Shown here: positions 41,669-50,847 of the stretch, in pieces
How positions within the stretch are numbered: the first letter of the stretch is position 1
How the letters are laid out: every line of letters starts with the position of its first letter
Assembly (NCBI GenBank): GCA_016872415.1
Contig: VGZX01000008.1
Span: forward strand, 1 to 51,735
DNA: 51,735 nt
Direction of reading: 5' to 3'
From: SAR202 cluster bacterium
Lineage (GTDB): Bacteria; Chloroflexota; Dehalococcoidia; Lucifugimonadales; Australimonadaceae
Notes under the pieces: model-generated
Database searches by the model: none
The model's input: the letters and a program-made list of their open reading frames with translations, nothing else
What the model was told of the DNA's origin: nothing
Translations under genes and position numbers: made by a program

Positions 41669-42895
41669 CTACGCCTTCGCCTTGGCCGCGTGCGCGCGGG
41701 GGCCGACGCTCGCCATGTAACCCTTCCAGTTCCGGCGCGTCTCCTCGACGTGGTCGCCGCCGAACTTCTCCAGAAATGCCTCGGCCAGCGTGAATGCCAC
41801 CATTGCCTCGCCGATCACGCCGCAGCTCGGCACGAACGTGATGTCGCTGCGCTCGTAGTGCGCCTTGTCCGGCTCGCCGGTCGTCAGGTCAACCGTTGGC
41901 AGCGGGTTGATGATCGTGGCGATCGGCTTGACCACCGCCCGCACGATCAACGGTTCGCCCGTCGTCATGCCGCCTTCAAGGCCGCCCGAGTTATTGCCGC
42001 AGCGCGGCCAGGGCTGCCTCCACGTGCCGTCCGGGTTCTGCTCCCACTCGCCGATGGGCTTGATCACGTCGTGCAGCTGCGATCCGCGCACTTCCGACGA
42101 GTCGAACCCGGCTCCGAACTCGACGCCCTTCACCGCGTTCATGCTCGCGACCGCCGCCGCGAGCCGCGTGCTCAGCTTGCGGTCCCACTGGATGTGCGTG
42201 CCCAGCCCGATCGGCAGGCCCGTGGCGACGATCTCGACCGTGCCACCGAGGCTATCGCCCGCCTCCCGCGCCGCGTCGATCGCCTTCATCATCGCGTCGC
42301 CCGCCACCGGGTCGGCGCACCGCACCGGCGACTCCTCCACCGCGGCCCAGTCGATGGGCTGCTTCGCGTGCGAGCGCACGCCCCCAAGGTTCACCACATG
42401 GCTATGAATCTCGATGCCGAACTCAGCGAGGAAGCGACGGCAAACGGCGCCGACGGCCACGCGGGCGGCGCTCTCGCGGGCGCTCGACCGCTCCAATATG
42501 TTGCGCGCGTCGTCCTGCAGGTACTTGGAGATGCCTGGCGTGTCGGCGTGGCCCGGCCGCAGGCGGTGGATCGGCGTCACCTCGCCCTCCACCGGGTTCT
42601 TGCTCATCGTGTGCGTCCACGGCTTGCCATCCGGCCCCTTGCCTGTGGTGTGGTCGCGGTTCTCGATCAGCATCGCAATCGGGCTGCCCATCGTCAGGCC
42701 GTGGCGCACGCCGGATTGGAGTACCGCGTAGTCGGTTTCGATCTTCATGCGTCCACCGCGCCCATAGCCCATTTGACGGCGGGCAAGGTCTTGGCGGATC
42801 TGCGCTTCGCTGATGGGAAGGCCGGCCGGGATGCCCTCGAGCATGGCAACCAGGCCAGGCCCGTGCGATTCGCCGGCCGTGATGAAACGGAGCAT
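41669..42895 (-). CDS. aroC: Chorismate synthase
   Basis: AroC converts 5-enolpyruvylshikimate-3-phosphate to chorismate with reduced FMN. The 408-residue protein starts MLRFITAGESHGPGLVAMLE and contains RPGHADTPG, SARESAARVAVGAV and NNSGGLEGGMTTGEP. I chose the ATG at 42895, with GGAGGA eight bases upstream; the frame extends upstream without a site. It precedes the aroK-aroB fusion. Confidence 0.96.
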   Translation of the reverse strand: MLRFITAGESHGPGLVAMLEGIPAGLPISEAQIRQDLARRQMGYGRGGRMKIETDYAVLQSGVRHGLTMGSPIAMLIENRDHTTGKGPDGKPWTHTMSKNPVEGEVTPIHRLRPGHADTPGISKYLQDDARNILERSSARESAARVAVGAVCRRFLAEFGIEIHSHVVNLGGVRSHAKQPIDWAAVEESPVRCADPVAGDAMMKAIDAAREAGDSLGGTVEIVATGLPIGLGTHIQWDRKLSTRLAAAVASMNAVKGVEFGAGFDSSEVRGSQLHDVIKPIGEWEQNPDGTWRQPWPRCGNNSGGLEGGMTTGEPLIVRAVVKPIATIINPLPTVDLTTGEPDKAHYERSDITFVPSCGVIGEAMVAFTLAEAFLEKFGGDHVEETRRNWKGYMASVGPRAHAAKAKA

Positions 42896-42974
42896 GCCAG
42901 TGTCCTCCCGAAGCGCCGCGCGATGGACGGCGCGATGGTCTGCGAGACGCAATCGATTCTACACCAGGATGCCG

Positions 42975-43835
42975 CTAGACCGGCGCGACGACTCCACGCG
43001 GCGTGCGGCCATCGTCGGCGAGCTCCGGCGCGGGCAACACCACGTAGCCCTCGCGAATGATGCCCGTTTCCGGGTCGCGCGTGGGGGGCAGGCCTTTCTT
43101 GCTCGCCAAGCCATTGCCGAAGCACCACGCCGTCCACGCGGCCATCAACGCGTCGAACTGGTCAGCGCTTGGCAACTCCGGCTCCGCCGGCAGGCGTATG
43201 TCCAGCTGACGGACCAGGTCGAGGCGCGCGCGCCGCCCTTCCAGCGTCCGCTTGGCGGGTAGACCCACCCCGCCGGCGACGCGCCAAGCCCCGCCAGGGA
43301 ATGCCTCCAGCAAGTTGGCCACCGCGTCGTCGATGCCCTCCATCCCAATCAGCCGGAATCGCGGGCTCAGCGCCACGAGGTTCTGGAACAATCTCACGCT
43401 GCCCATGATCAGCCCGTTGTAGGGCTTGCCCGGCTCCGGAAGGCGGTACCCCGTGCGGCCGGGCGCCGCCACCAGCCGCTCGGACTCGCGCGAAACCGCG
43501 CCGTCCGCGCCGGCGAGCCCCTGCGGGCCATCGATCGCGAGGATGAACGACCGGCCAATGGCGGCCTCGGGAATGATACCCGTGCCGTCCTCTTGAAAAT
43601 CCCAGGTCGTGAACGAGCATTCGAGCCCTTGCGACAGCATCGCCACATCGCACGGCCTTGGGCTCGCCGCGTAGGGGTCGCTCAGGTCCAGGCCGATGTA
43701 CGCTCGGCCCAGCAGCGGGTCGTGCTCGCCGTGCCGCTGCCCGCGACCGCGCCGCCACCGCGCGACATAGCGCGCGGTCAACGCGGCCGCGATGAGGCTG
43801 GCACCCGCCGCGCGATACCAATGCCCTCGCTTCAT
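42975..43835 (-). CDS. DUF429 protein with N-terminal membrane segment
   Basis: A 286-residue protein. After a hydrophobic N-terminus (ASLIAAALTARYVARW, about residues 11-26) comes a DUF429 domain, a predicted RNase H-like nuclease fold. It shows YIGLDLSDPYAASPRPCDVA, FILAIDGPQGLAG and the late acidic DQFDALMAAWTAWCFGNG. No biochemical role is known for the family. Its ATG overlaps the ruvX stop (ATGA), with GAGGTG upstream. Two RNase H-fold proteins are thus translated in tandem. The membrane anchor is unusual and might reflect a start chosen too far upstream. Confidence 0.75.
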   Translation of the reverse strand: MKRGHWYRAAGASLIAAALTARYVARWRRGRGQRHGEHDPLLGRAYIGLDLSDPYAASPRPCDVAMLSQGLECSFTTWDFQEDGTGIIPEAAIGRSFILAIDGPQGLAGADGAVSRESERLVAAPGRTGYRLPEPGKPYNGLIMGSVRLFQNLVALSPRFRLIGMEGIDDAVANLLEAFPGGAWRVAGGVGLPAKRTLEGRRARLDLVRQLDIRLPAEPELPSADQFDALMAAWTAWCFGNGLASKKGLPPTRDPETGIIREGYVVLPAPELADDGRTPRGVVAPV

Positions 43836-44305
43836 GCCACCTCTTGCTGCGCATCGAGCCACGACTGCAAGAGCACCGCGGCGGCGGCGGCGTCCACGTC
43901 GCCCTTCGCGGGGCGCCACGACAGACCGCGCCCACGGCTACCCTCGGGCCGAGTGACCCGCATGCGGTGCTCGGCCTCGACGGTCGTGTAGCGCTCGTCC
44001 CACTCAACGACCGGCATGTCGGTGTGCGCGCGCAAGCCGTTGACGAAGGTGCCCACCGCCAGCGCCTGCGGGCCCATCTCGCCGCGCACTGTCAACGGCA
44101 TGCCGACCACGATGACGTCCGCCTCGCGGTCCCGCGCCGTCTTCAGCACCGCGATGAAGTCAGCGCCGGTCCGCGCCCGCTGGATGTGGCCGGCTGGCAC
44201 GGCCAGCATCGTCTCCGTGTCGCCAACCGCCAGCCCAATGCGACGCTCGCCGACGTCGAGCGCCAGCGCCCGACGCTTCGGGCTTCCGCCGGGTTCGCCT
44301 GGCAT
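43832..44305 (-). CDS. ruvX: Putative pre-16S rRNA nuclease / Holliday junction resolvase (YqgF)
   Basis: A 157-residue YqgF-family protein with an RNase H-like fold. The catalytic aspartate is in ALDVGERRIGLAVGD, the conserved loop is VVGMPLTVRGEMGPQA, and the acidic site at the end is DERYTTVEAEHRM, then KGDVDAAAAAVLL. The family is involved in 16S rRNA 5'-end maturation and was first proposed as a Holliday junction resolvase. It lies 10 bases after alaS, a very common pairing in bacteria. Confidence 0.94.
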   Translation of the reverse strand: MPGEPGGSPKRRALALDVGERRIGLAVGDTETMLAVPAGHIQRARTGADFIAVLKTARDREADVIVVGMPLTVRGEMGPQALAVGTFVNGLRAHTDMPVVEWDERYTTVEAEHRMRVTRPEGSRGRGLSWRPAKGDVDAAAAAVLLQSWLDAQQEVA

Positions 44306-44315
44306 CGTCGAAATG

Positions 44316-46976
44316 TCAGCCTTCCTTCACGCGCACGGCCGCCGCCGCGGCATCGAGCGCCGCTTGTAGCTGGCTGGGCTCGCGCCCGCCCGCCTGCGCC
44401 ACGTCGGGCCGGCCGCCACCGCCGCCACCCATCTGCCGCGCCGCCGCGCGCACGATGTCCGAAGCCTTCAGACCCTTCGCTACCAGATCCGGGGTGACCA
44501 TCGCGATCACGGACGGACGCTCGTTGAACACGCCGCCAAGCACCACCACGCCGCTGCCCAGCTTGTCGCGCAGCCAATCGCCCATCTCGCGCATGGCATC
44601 GGCGGTCGTTGCCTTCGAGCGCGCCGCCACCAATCTGAAGCCATTCACGGCCACGGCGCGCTCCAGCAGCGCCTCGGCCTCCTTCCGCGCGATGTCGCGC
44701 TGGCTTGCCTCGGCCGCCTTGCGCGACCGCTCCACCTCGGCCATGAGCGCGTCGACGCGCGACGGCGCCTCCGCCGGCGGGACGTTGAGCTTCGCTGCCA
44801 CCGCTTCCAGCAGCTCCAGCCGCTGGTTCACCCATGACTCCGTGCCGCGGCCCGTCACAGCCTCGATGCGGCGCATGCCGGTGCCCACGCTGCTCTCGCC
44901 GACGATGCGGAACATGCCGATCTCGCCGCTGCGGTTCAAGTGTGTGCCGCCGCAGAGCTCGAACGAGAACGGCGTTTCCTCCCCCACCTGCACCGTCCGC
45001 ACGTTCTCGCCATAGCGCTCGCCGAAAAACGCCAGCGCGCCGAGGGCCACCGCATCGCGATAGCTGCCCTCGCGCTTCACCACCGGCAGGTCGCGCAAGA
45101 CCGCATCGTTCACCTGGCGCTCGATCTCGACGATCTCCTGCCGTGTGAGCGGCGCCACGTGCGTGAAGTCGAACCGCAGCCGGTCCGGAGCCACCAGCGA
45201 GCCCGCCTGGCGAACGTGCGTGCCCAGCACCCGCCGCAACACCGCGTGCAGCAGGTGCGTGGCCGTGTGGTTCCGCATGATGTCGGCCCGACGCTCCGCG
45301 TCCACCCGCGCCCGCACCGTATCGCCGGTCGACAGCAAGCCCTCCGCCACCTTGCCGATGTGGACGATCACGTCCGCCGCCGGCCGCTGCGTGTCGGTCA
45401 CGCGCACCGTGCCCGCCGGGCCGCGCAGCTCGCCCGTGTCGCCCACCTGACCGCCGCCCTCCGCGTAGAACGGCGTCTCCCGCAGCACGACCTCCACGCT
45501 ATCGCCGGCCCTGGCCTCTTGCGCCGGGATGCCATCCTTCCACATGCCCAGCACCACCGTATCGGCCTCCAGCCGCTCATAGCCGAGAAACGCCGTCTCC
45601 TCGACGCCGAGTTGCTCGTACTTGCGCTGCGCCTCGCGGCCGCCCCCGAACTTGCCGGATGCCCGTCCGCGCTCGCGCTGCGCCGCCATCTCCGCCTCGA
45701 AGCCCGCGACGTCGACGTCGAGGCCGTGCTCGCGCGCCAGCTCCTGGGTCATCTCCAGCGGGAACCCATAGGAGTCGTAGAGCAGGAAGGCCGTGCCGCC
45801 GTCGACGATGTCCACACCCGGCGCCTTGCGGCCGAGGAAATCGCCGAACACCTGAAGCCCCTGCGACACCACTCGGCTGAAGGCCTCCTCCTCGCGCTCC
45901 AAGGCGCGCAGGATGAAGCGGCGGTGCGCGGCCAGCTCCGGGTAGCGCGCGCCAAACCGTTCGACGACGGCCTCCGACAGCCGCGCCATGAACGGCTTGT
46001 CCACGCCGATCTTCCGCGAGAACCGGATGCCGCGGCGGATCACGCGGCGCAACACGTAGCCGCGCCCCTCGTTGCTCGGCACGACGCCATCGCCGATGAG
46101 GAACGTGGCGCTCCGCGCGTGCTCGGCCATGACGCGCAGCGCGAAGTCGGTCTCCTCGCCCTCGCCATAGGGCACGCCCGCGATCTCTTCCGCCACGCGC
46201 ACCACCGGGCTCAACAGGTCCGTCTCGTAGGCCGAGGGCCGCTTCCCGCGTCCCTCTAGGTGATACACGACCGACGTCAGCCGCTCGAGCCCCATGCCGG
46301 TGTCGATCGATGGCGCGGGCAGCGGCGCGCGGCGCTTGTCCGGGTGCTGGTGGAACTGCACGAACACGAGGTTCCATATCTCGGTGAAGCGGTCGGTCTC
46401 GTCGCCGACGCGCATCCCCGGGCCGTGCTCCTCGCCCCAGTCCCAATGGAGCTCACTCGATGGGCCGCACGGCCCCTCGGAGCCGGCGGGGCCCCAGAAG
46501 TTGTCCTTGTCGCCAAGCCGCACGATGCGCGACATCGGCACGCCGACCTCGCGGTGCCAAATCGCCTCCGCCTCGTCGTCGGTCGTGTGCACCGTCACCC
46601 ACAGGCGCTCCGGCGGGAGCCGCATCACCTCGGTGAGGAATTCCCACGCCCAGTTGATGGCGTCGCGCTTGAAATAGTCGCCGACGCTGAAGTTGCCCAG
46701 CATCTCGAACATCGTGTGGTGCGTCCGATCGCCCACCGAGTCGATGTCGGTCGTGCGGAAACACTTCTGGCACGACGTCAGCCGTCGCGACGGCGGCGTC
46801 TCGTCGCCGGAGAAATACGGCTTGAACGGCACCATGCCCGCCGTCGTCAGCAGCAGCGTCGGGTCGCCCGCCGGAATGAGGGACGCGCTGGGCATCGCGA
46901 GGTGGCCGCGCTCCTCGAAGAAGCGCGTGAACGCGCTCCGTATATCGTCGCCGGATGTCGGTCGAGATGTCGTCAC
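44316..46976 (-). CDS. alaS: Alanyl-tRNA synthetase
   Basis: AlaRS charges tRNA-Ala and edits mischarged Ser and Gly. It has the class-II aminoacylation domain (DDIRSAFTRFFEERGH, SCQKCFRTTDIDSVGDRTHH), the editing domain with zinc motifs HTATHLLH and CGGTHLNRSG, and the C-terminal DHHA1/C-Ala domain ending with glycine-rich QMGGGGGGRPDVAQAGG. I prefer the GTG at 46976 (886 residues), because GAGG lies nine bases upstream and family members begin just before DDIR. A GTG at 47033 would add 19 residues, but it lies within about ten bases of the predicted transcript start. It heads the alaS-ruvX-DUF429-aroC-aroKB unit. Confidence 0.96.
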   Translation of the reverse strand: MTTSRPTSGDDIRSAFTRFFEERGHLAMPSASLIPAGDPTLLLTTAGMVPFKPYFSGDETPPSRRLTSCQKCFRTTDIDSVGDRTHHTMFEMLGNFSVGDYFKRDAINWAWEFLTEVMRLPPERLWVTVHTTDDEAEAIWHREVGVPMSRIVRLGDKDNFWGPAGSEGPCGPSSELHWDWGEEHGPGMRVGDETDRFTEIWNLVFVQFHQHPDKRRAPLPAPSIDTGMGLERLTSVVYHLEGRGKRPSAYETDLLSPVVRVAEEIAGVPYGEGEETDFALRVMAEHARSATFLIGDGVVPSNEGRGYVLRRVIRRGIRFSRKIGVDKPFMARLSEAVVERFGARYPELAAHRRFILRALEREEEAFSRVVSQGLQVFGDFLGRKAPGVDIVDGGTAFLLYDSYGFPLEMTQELAREHGLDVDVAGFEAEMAAQRERGRASGKFGGGREAQRKYEQLGVEETAFLGYERLEADTVVLGMWKDGIPAQEARAGDSVEVVLRETPFYAEGGGQVGDTGELRGPAGTVRVTDTQRPAADVIVHIGKVAEGLLSTGDTVRARVDAERRADIMRNHTATHLLHAVLRRVLGTHVRQAGSLVAPDRLRFDFTHVAPLTRQEIVEIERQVNDAVLRDLPVVKREGSYRDAVALGALAFFGERYGENVRTVQVGEETPFSFELCGGTHLNRSGEIGMFRIVGESSVGTGMRRIEAVTGRGTESWVNQRLELLEAVAAKLNVPPAEAPSRVDALMAEVERSRKAAEASQRDIARKEAEALLERAVAVNGFRLVAARSKATTADAMREMGDWLRDKLGSGVVVLGGVFNERPSVIAMVTPDLVAKGLKASDIVRAAARQMGGGGGGRPDVAQAGGREPSQLQAALDAAAAAVRVKEG

Positions 46977-47046
46977 TGGACTTTGCCTCGATTCGGTCGC
47001 GTTGGCCGGAATGCTGGCGGTTTTCCAGTCCACGGCCTACAAAAAC

Positions 47047-47075
47047 AGTCTAGGGAATACGCCCCGGTTGGTCAA
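47047..47075 (-). promoter_or_regulatory. Promoter of the alaS operon
   Basis: On the minus strand TTGACC (47075-47070) and TAGACT (47052-47047) are separated by 17 bases, predicting initiation near 47040. This leaves a leader of about 64 bases before the preferred GTG at 46976. Confidence 0.7.
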
Positions 47076-47297
47076 CGCCAATTATGCTCCCACATTAGTC
47101 CACCCTGCGATTCCAGCCGTCTACGGCCACCAAAACGCGCGTTGACGCCCTTCGCGGCCCTATGCTAAGGTGCCCCTAGGGATTGCTATGTCTTGGTACG
47201 TCGATCGACGCAGCGCGATGCCCAAGAATCGTGTCCGTCTTGCCCTGCCTCGCCACCCGCGAGGACGGAGCAATGATCGCACCGGAAATGGCGCGCC

Positions 47298-48824
47298 ATG
47301 CATGGACCAACCGTCACCAGCAAGGAACGCGGGGTTCTCTGGAGTCTCGTAGATGACCTTCTGCGCGACCACCGGCTGATATTGGCCTCCAACCGGGGGC
47401 CGATGGAGTACCACATCTCGCCGGAGACCCACGAGCCGCAGCCGCGGCGCGGCAGCGGTGGCGTCGTCACGGCCTTGAGCAGCCTCACCAACTACGTCGA
47501 CTTCACCTGGATCGCCAGCGTCATGGGCGAGGGTGACCGCCGTGTGGCCGAAATGCACGCGGGCAAGGCCATCCGTTCGCCCCTGCCCGGACAGCGCGTC
47601 TCCGTGCGGTTCGTCAACACCGCGCGCCGCACCTACCACAAGTATTACAACATCGTCTGCAATCCGCTGCTGTGGTTCCTGCAACACTACATGTGGTCGT
47701 CGCCCTACACCCCCCGCGTCGACGCGGCCATCTACGACGCCTGGGAAACCGGCTACGTCACCGTCAACCGCGAGTTCGCCGACGCCATCATCGACGAGGC
47801 GCGGCAGAGCGGCAGGCGCGCGCTCATCATGGTGCATGACTACCAACTCTACCTCGTTCCGGGCATGGTGCGCGAGAAGCTACCCGACGCCCACATCCAG
47901 CATTTCCTGCACATACCGTGGCCCGCGTCGTCCTATTGGGAACTGCTGCCGCGCTACACGCGCGTGTCCATCTGCGAAAGCCTTTGCAACGCCGACATCG
48001 TCGGCTTTCAGGCATCGCGCGACGTGCGCGCGTTTCTCGACTCCTGCAATACCTTCCTTCCGGAATCGCGTGTCGATTATGCCGCCGGCGTCGTCCACTA
48101 TCGCGGCCGCGCGACACAGGTGCGCGCCTACCCCATCTCCATCGACGTCGACGAGGTCCGGCAGATCGCCCTCTCGCCGCGCGCCGAGGAATACGACCAC
48201 CGCCTGCGCCCCGCCCTCGGCAAGCAGACGATCATCCGTGTCGATCGTGCCGAACCCAGCAAGAACATCGTCCGCGGCTTCCAGGCGTACGACGTGATGT
48301 TGGAGCGCCACCCCGAGCTGCGCGGCAACGTGCGCTTCCTCGCATTCCTGGTGCCGTCGCGCACCCACATACGCCAGTACCAACGGTACGTCGAGGAGAT
48401 CGAGGAGGCCATCAAGCAGACCAATAGCCGCTTCAGCACGCCCACCTGGCAGCCGGTGCAGGTCTACTTCGAGAACAACTACGTGCAGGCCATCGCGGCC
48501 ATGCGGCTCTACGACGTCTTGATCGTCAACGCCGTCATCGACGGCATGAACCTCGTCGCGAAGGAAGGGCCCGTCGTCAACACCAAGGATGGCGTGCTGA
48601 TCCTCTCCGAGTCGACCGGCGCGCATGAGCAGCTGCAAGTCGGCGCCCTATCCGTCGCCGCCGCCGACGTGGAGGGCACCGCCCGCGCCATATACCGCGC
48701 GTTGACCATGACCCCCGCCGAGCGCACCGAGCGCGCCGGCCGCCTGCGGTCGACCATCGAGCGCGAGGACATCACCCATTGGCTCTACGCGCAACTGCAC
48801 GACGTCCGCGCGTTAACGGCGTAG
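47298..48824 (+). CDS. otsA: Trehalose-6-phosphate synthase
   Basis: OtsA transfers glucose from a nucleotide sugar to glucose-6-phosphate. The 508-residue GT20 glycosyltransferase has the N-terminal LILASNRGP, the glycine loop GSGGVVTALSS, MVHDYQLYLVPGM, FLHIPWPASSYWELLP, the donor-site RVDRAEPSKNIVRGF and DGMNLVAKEG. The product is dephosphorylated to trehalose by OtsB, encoded convergently just downstream. Trehalose is a compatible solute and stress protectant. The upstream 260 bases hold the divergent alaS promoter; a clear otsA promoter was not found. Confidence 0.94.
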   Translation: MHGPTVTSKERGVLWSLVDDLLRDHRLILASNRGPMEYHISPETHEPQPRRGSGGVVTALSSLTNYVDFTWIASVMGEGDRRVAEMHAGKAIRSPLPGQRVSVRFVNTARRTYHKYYNIVCNPLLWFLQHYMWSSPYTPRVDAAIYDAWETGYVTVNREFADAIIDEARQSGRRALIMVHDYQLYLVPGMVREKLPDAHIQHFLHIPWPASSYWELLPRYTRVSICESLCNADIVGFQASRDVRAFLDSCNTFLPESRVDYAAGVVHYRGRATQVRAYPISIDVDEVRQIALSPRAEEYDHRLRPALGKQTIIRVDRAEPSKNIVRGFQAYDVMLERHPELRGNVRFLAFLVPSRTHIRQYQRYVEEIEEAIKQTNSRFSTPTWQPVQVYFENNYVQAIAAMRLYDVLIVNAVIDGMNLVAKEGPVVNTKDGVLILSESTGAHEQLQVGALSVAAADVEGTARAIYRALTMTPAERTERAGRLRSTIEREDITHWLYAQLHDVRALTA

Positions 48825-49628
48825 CTACAGTCGCCCGGCGAGCCAGCCCAAGAAGCGGTCGACGCCGTCCGTCCCTTCCATGCTGAAGTCGGCGTCCGCG
48901 AGCACGGCCTCCGGCGCCCGGCCCTGGTGCAGCACCGCCACGTTCAACCCGGCCATCCTGCCCGACGCCCGCAGCGCCCGCAGCTCGTGGAACGCATCCG
49001 CGTCCGTCAGGTCGTCGCCCAGCACCAGCGCCGCCACGAGGCCATCGCGCTCGACGATGGCGCGAAGCCCCGTGCCCTTGTCCAGTTGCAGCGGGGGCCG
49101 AATCTCGACGATCATCTTCCCCTCGCGCAGCAGCAGCCCGCGCGACGTCTCGACGGTCGACAAGAACTCGAATATCTCTTGCCGGGCGCGCTCCGGCGAA
49201 TCCGCGGCGCGATAGTGGATCGACACGCTCGGCCCCTTGTCCTCCACCAGCACGCCAGGTGTGGAGCGGAACCGGCCCTCCGCCGCCACCGCCGTCGCGT
49301 GCATCTGTTCGACGAACCGCTCAGCCTCCGGCGCGATGATGCGCCGGCCGTCCGCCCACCACTCGACGCCGTGGTTGCCGATGTAGGTGATGTTGTCGAG
49401 CCCCACCATCCGCCGGGCCGCCGGCACCTCGCGGCCCGTGAGCGCCACCACCGTCAGCCTCGCCGCCAGCGCCGCCAGCGAGCGGCGCGTCGGCTCCGGC
49501 ACGTTCGCCTTCGCCGGATCGCTCACGATCGGGGCGATCGTGCCGTCGATGTCGACGAAGAGGCCGGCCGGCGTCCGCGCCAGCAGGTGCAGCGCCTCCT
49601 CGCGGTCCGGCCACAGGTCCGGCGGCAT
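48825..49628 (-). CDS. otsB: Trehalose-6-phosphate phosphatase
   Basis: A HAD-superfamily phosphatase of 267 residues. The nucleophile motif is FVDIDGTIAPI (about residues 22-32), the cap region has VEDKGPSVSIHYR, and the magnesium site is LGDDLTDADAF. It completes trehalose synthesis with OtsA. The stop codons of otsA and otsB are adjacent on opposite strands. The start is uncertain: the ATG at 49628 gives normal length, but neither it nor the TTG at 49751 has a good ribosome-binding site. Confidence 0.92.
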   Translation of the reverse strand: MPPDLWPDREEALHLLARTPAGLFVDIDGTIAPIVSDPAKANVPEPTRRSLAALAARLTVVALTGREVPAARRMVGLDNITYIGNHGVEWWADGRRIIAPEAERFVEQMHATAVAAEGRFRSTPGVLVEDKGPSVSIHYRAADSPERARQEIFEFLSTVETSRGLLLREGKMIVEIRPPLQLDKGTGLRAIVERDGLVAALVLGDDLTDADAFHELRALRASGRMAGLNVAVLHQGRAPEAVLADADFSMEGTDGVDRFLGWLAGRL

Positions 49629-49853
49629 CCGATTGATGGGCGGTTGCGTGTCGATGTGGTGCTCCTTCGCGGATGGCTCGTCATCCCGCCACCGGTCCTG
49701 TCGCGGCCGGGAATTCGATTCTAGTACAAGCGCTTGGATGCTCCCTGGCAAGCCCTACCAGGAGATGTATCGCCGCCCGTGGCAGGGCCAAGCACCCCTG
49801 GTGAGAACACCACGCGCAGCGTAGAATGAGGCTACTACCGTTCGGAGGCATGG

Positions 49854-50450
49854 ATGGAAACACCCGCCCATGACGGGGCTCTCTTCCAGCCCGCCGATTT
49901 GAACATCTGCATCTTCCCGCACCTGCGCGAGTTCCTAGTGGTCGACGCCCGCGCGACCGTGCCCGGTGGCCCCCACACCTATCTCCTTTCCACCGAGCAG
50001 GTGCTGGACTCCAACTTCTACCAAGGTGTCGAGCGTTCGGTCAGCGAGGCGATTCGCGATACTCCGCGCACCTTCGCCGACCTCGGCAACATGCCGCAGC
50101 GGGTCGACGATGCGATCCGCGATCAGGCGCTCCGCGCGATCCTGCGGCAGATCGGCAGCGAGGAGATTGTCGACAACGAGGACGACGACGCCCCCGAGGT
50201 GTCGGTGTTCCTGTGCGTCGGCGCCGTCCTCTCCATGGGCGCCCGGGAAATCGAGAGCACGGCCCGCGCCATGCTGGGCGGCCGCGCCGAGGACCCCACG
50301 GTGAACGACTGCCGCCAGCAGTTCGAACGCCTGCTCGCGGAAGAGCGCAGCCACGCCAAGGAAGAAGAGACCGATCAGGCCCGCCGCGCCGTCGAGGGCG
50401 ACGCGGACTTCTATTTCACCGTTTGGACTAGAGCCGCCGAGCAGCCGTGA
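49854..50450 (+). CDS. Hypothetical protein
   Basis: I do not recognise this 198-residue protein. It has a mixed alpha/beta N-terminal half (FPHLREFLVVDARATVPGG), an acidic stretch (EEIVDNEDDDAPEVS, about 100-114), then helical segments rich in Glu and Arg (FERLLAEERSHAKEEETDQA). There is no signal peptide or membrane helix; it looks soluble and acidic. GGAGG-like sequence precedes the ATG. It lies about 95 bases before a small membrane protein gene on the same strand, with which it may be co-transcribed. Confidence 0.8.
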   Translation: METPAHDGALFQPADLNICIFPHLREFLVVDARATVPGGPHTYLLSTEQVLDSNFYQGVERSVSEAIRDTPRTFADLGNMPQRVDDAIRDQALRAILRQIGSEEIVDNEDDDAPEVSVFLCVGAVLSMGAREIESTARAMLGGRAEDPTVNDCRQQFERLLAEERSHAKEEETDQARRAVEGDADFYFTVWTRAAEQP

Positions 50451-50544
50451 CACCCCGGCGCCCTTGCCGTCGCGCCGACGCTGGTGTACCGTACCGTGCT
50501 GGCTTCAATCGACCGCCGAGCATCATGACCGGAGGCCCGATCAC

Positions 50545-50736
50545 ATGACCACCGAGAGCGCGGCACCCCGGAATGCCCGCACCGTCTACACCCTGCTCAT
50601 CGTCCTCACCGTCGTCGCCGCCATCGCCGCCGCCTACATGATCGGATTCATCGCTTACGAGTACGCGACCCGCGTCGAGCTGCGCGAGCCCGCCGAGCAG
50701 GTGCACGCCGCCCTCGCGTCCGTGGCCCCCGCCTAG
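50545..50736 (+). CDS. Small single-pass membrane protein, hypothetical
   Basis: A 63-residue protein: a short polar N-terminus, one strong membrane helix (LLIVLTVVAAIAAAYMIGF), then YEYATRVELREPAEQVHAAL. GGAGG lies nine bases before the ATG at 50545; the frame is open further upstream but lacks a site. No family is recognised. It is followed by a hairpin, so it ends the short unit starting with the unknown gene at 49.9 kb. Confidence 0.65.
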   Translation: MTTESAAPRNARTVYTLLIVLTVVAAIAAAYMIGFIAYEYATRVELREPAEQVHAALASVAPA

Positions 50737-50756
50737 TGCCGCCCACGTCAAGCACG

Positions 50757-50779
50757 AGGCCCCTCCTCCAGAGGGGCCT
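50757..50779 (+). terminator. Hairpin after the small membrane protein gene
   Basis: A 9-bp perfect stem (50757-50765 with 50771-50779), 5-base loop, 20 bases after the stop, followed by TTCCTCATT. The T-run is modest but the position is right. Confidence 0.7.
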
Positions 50780-50847
50780 TCCTCATTAACCGCGGCTTCG
50801 GTTTCGAACCGCCGTCTCCGGTCCAACCAACTGCGATGGAGGGCGCC

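Noticed and set aside
47146..47170. TTGACG near 47141 as an otsA -35 box
   Set aside because: The only TATA-like hexamer (TATGCT) lies 13 bases away, too close for a standard promoter.
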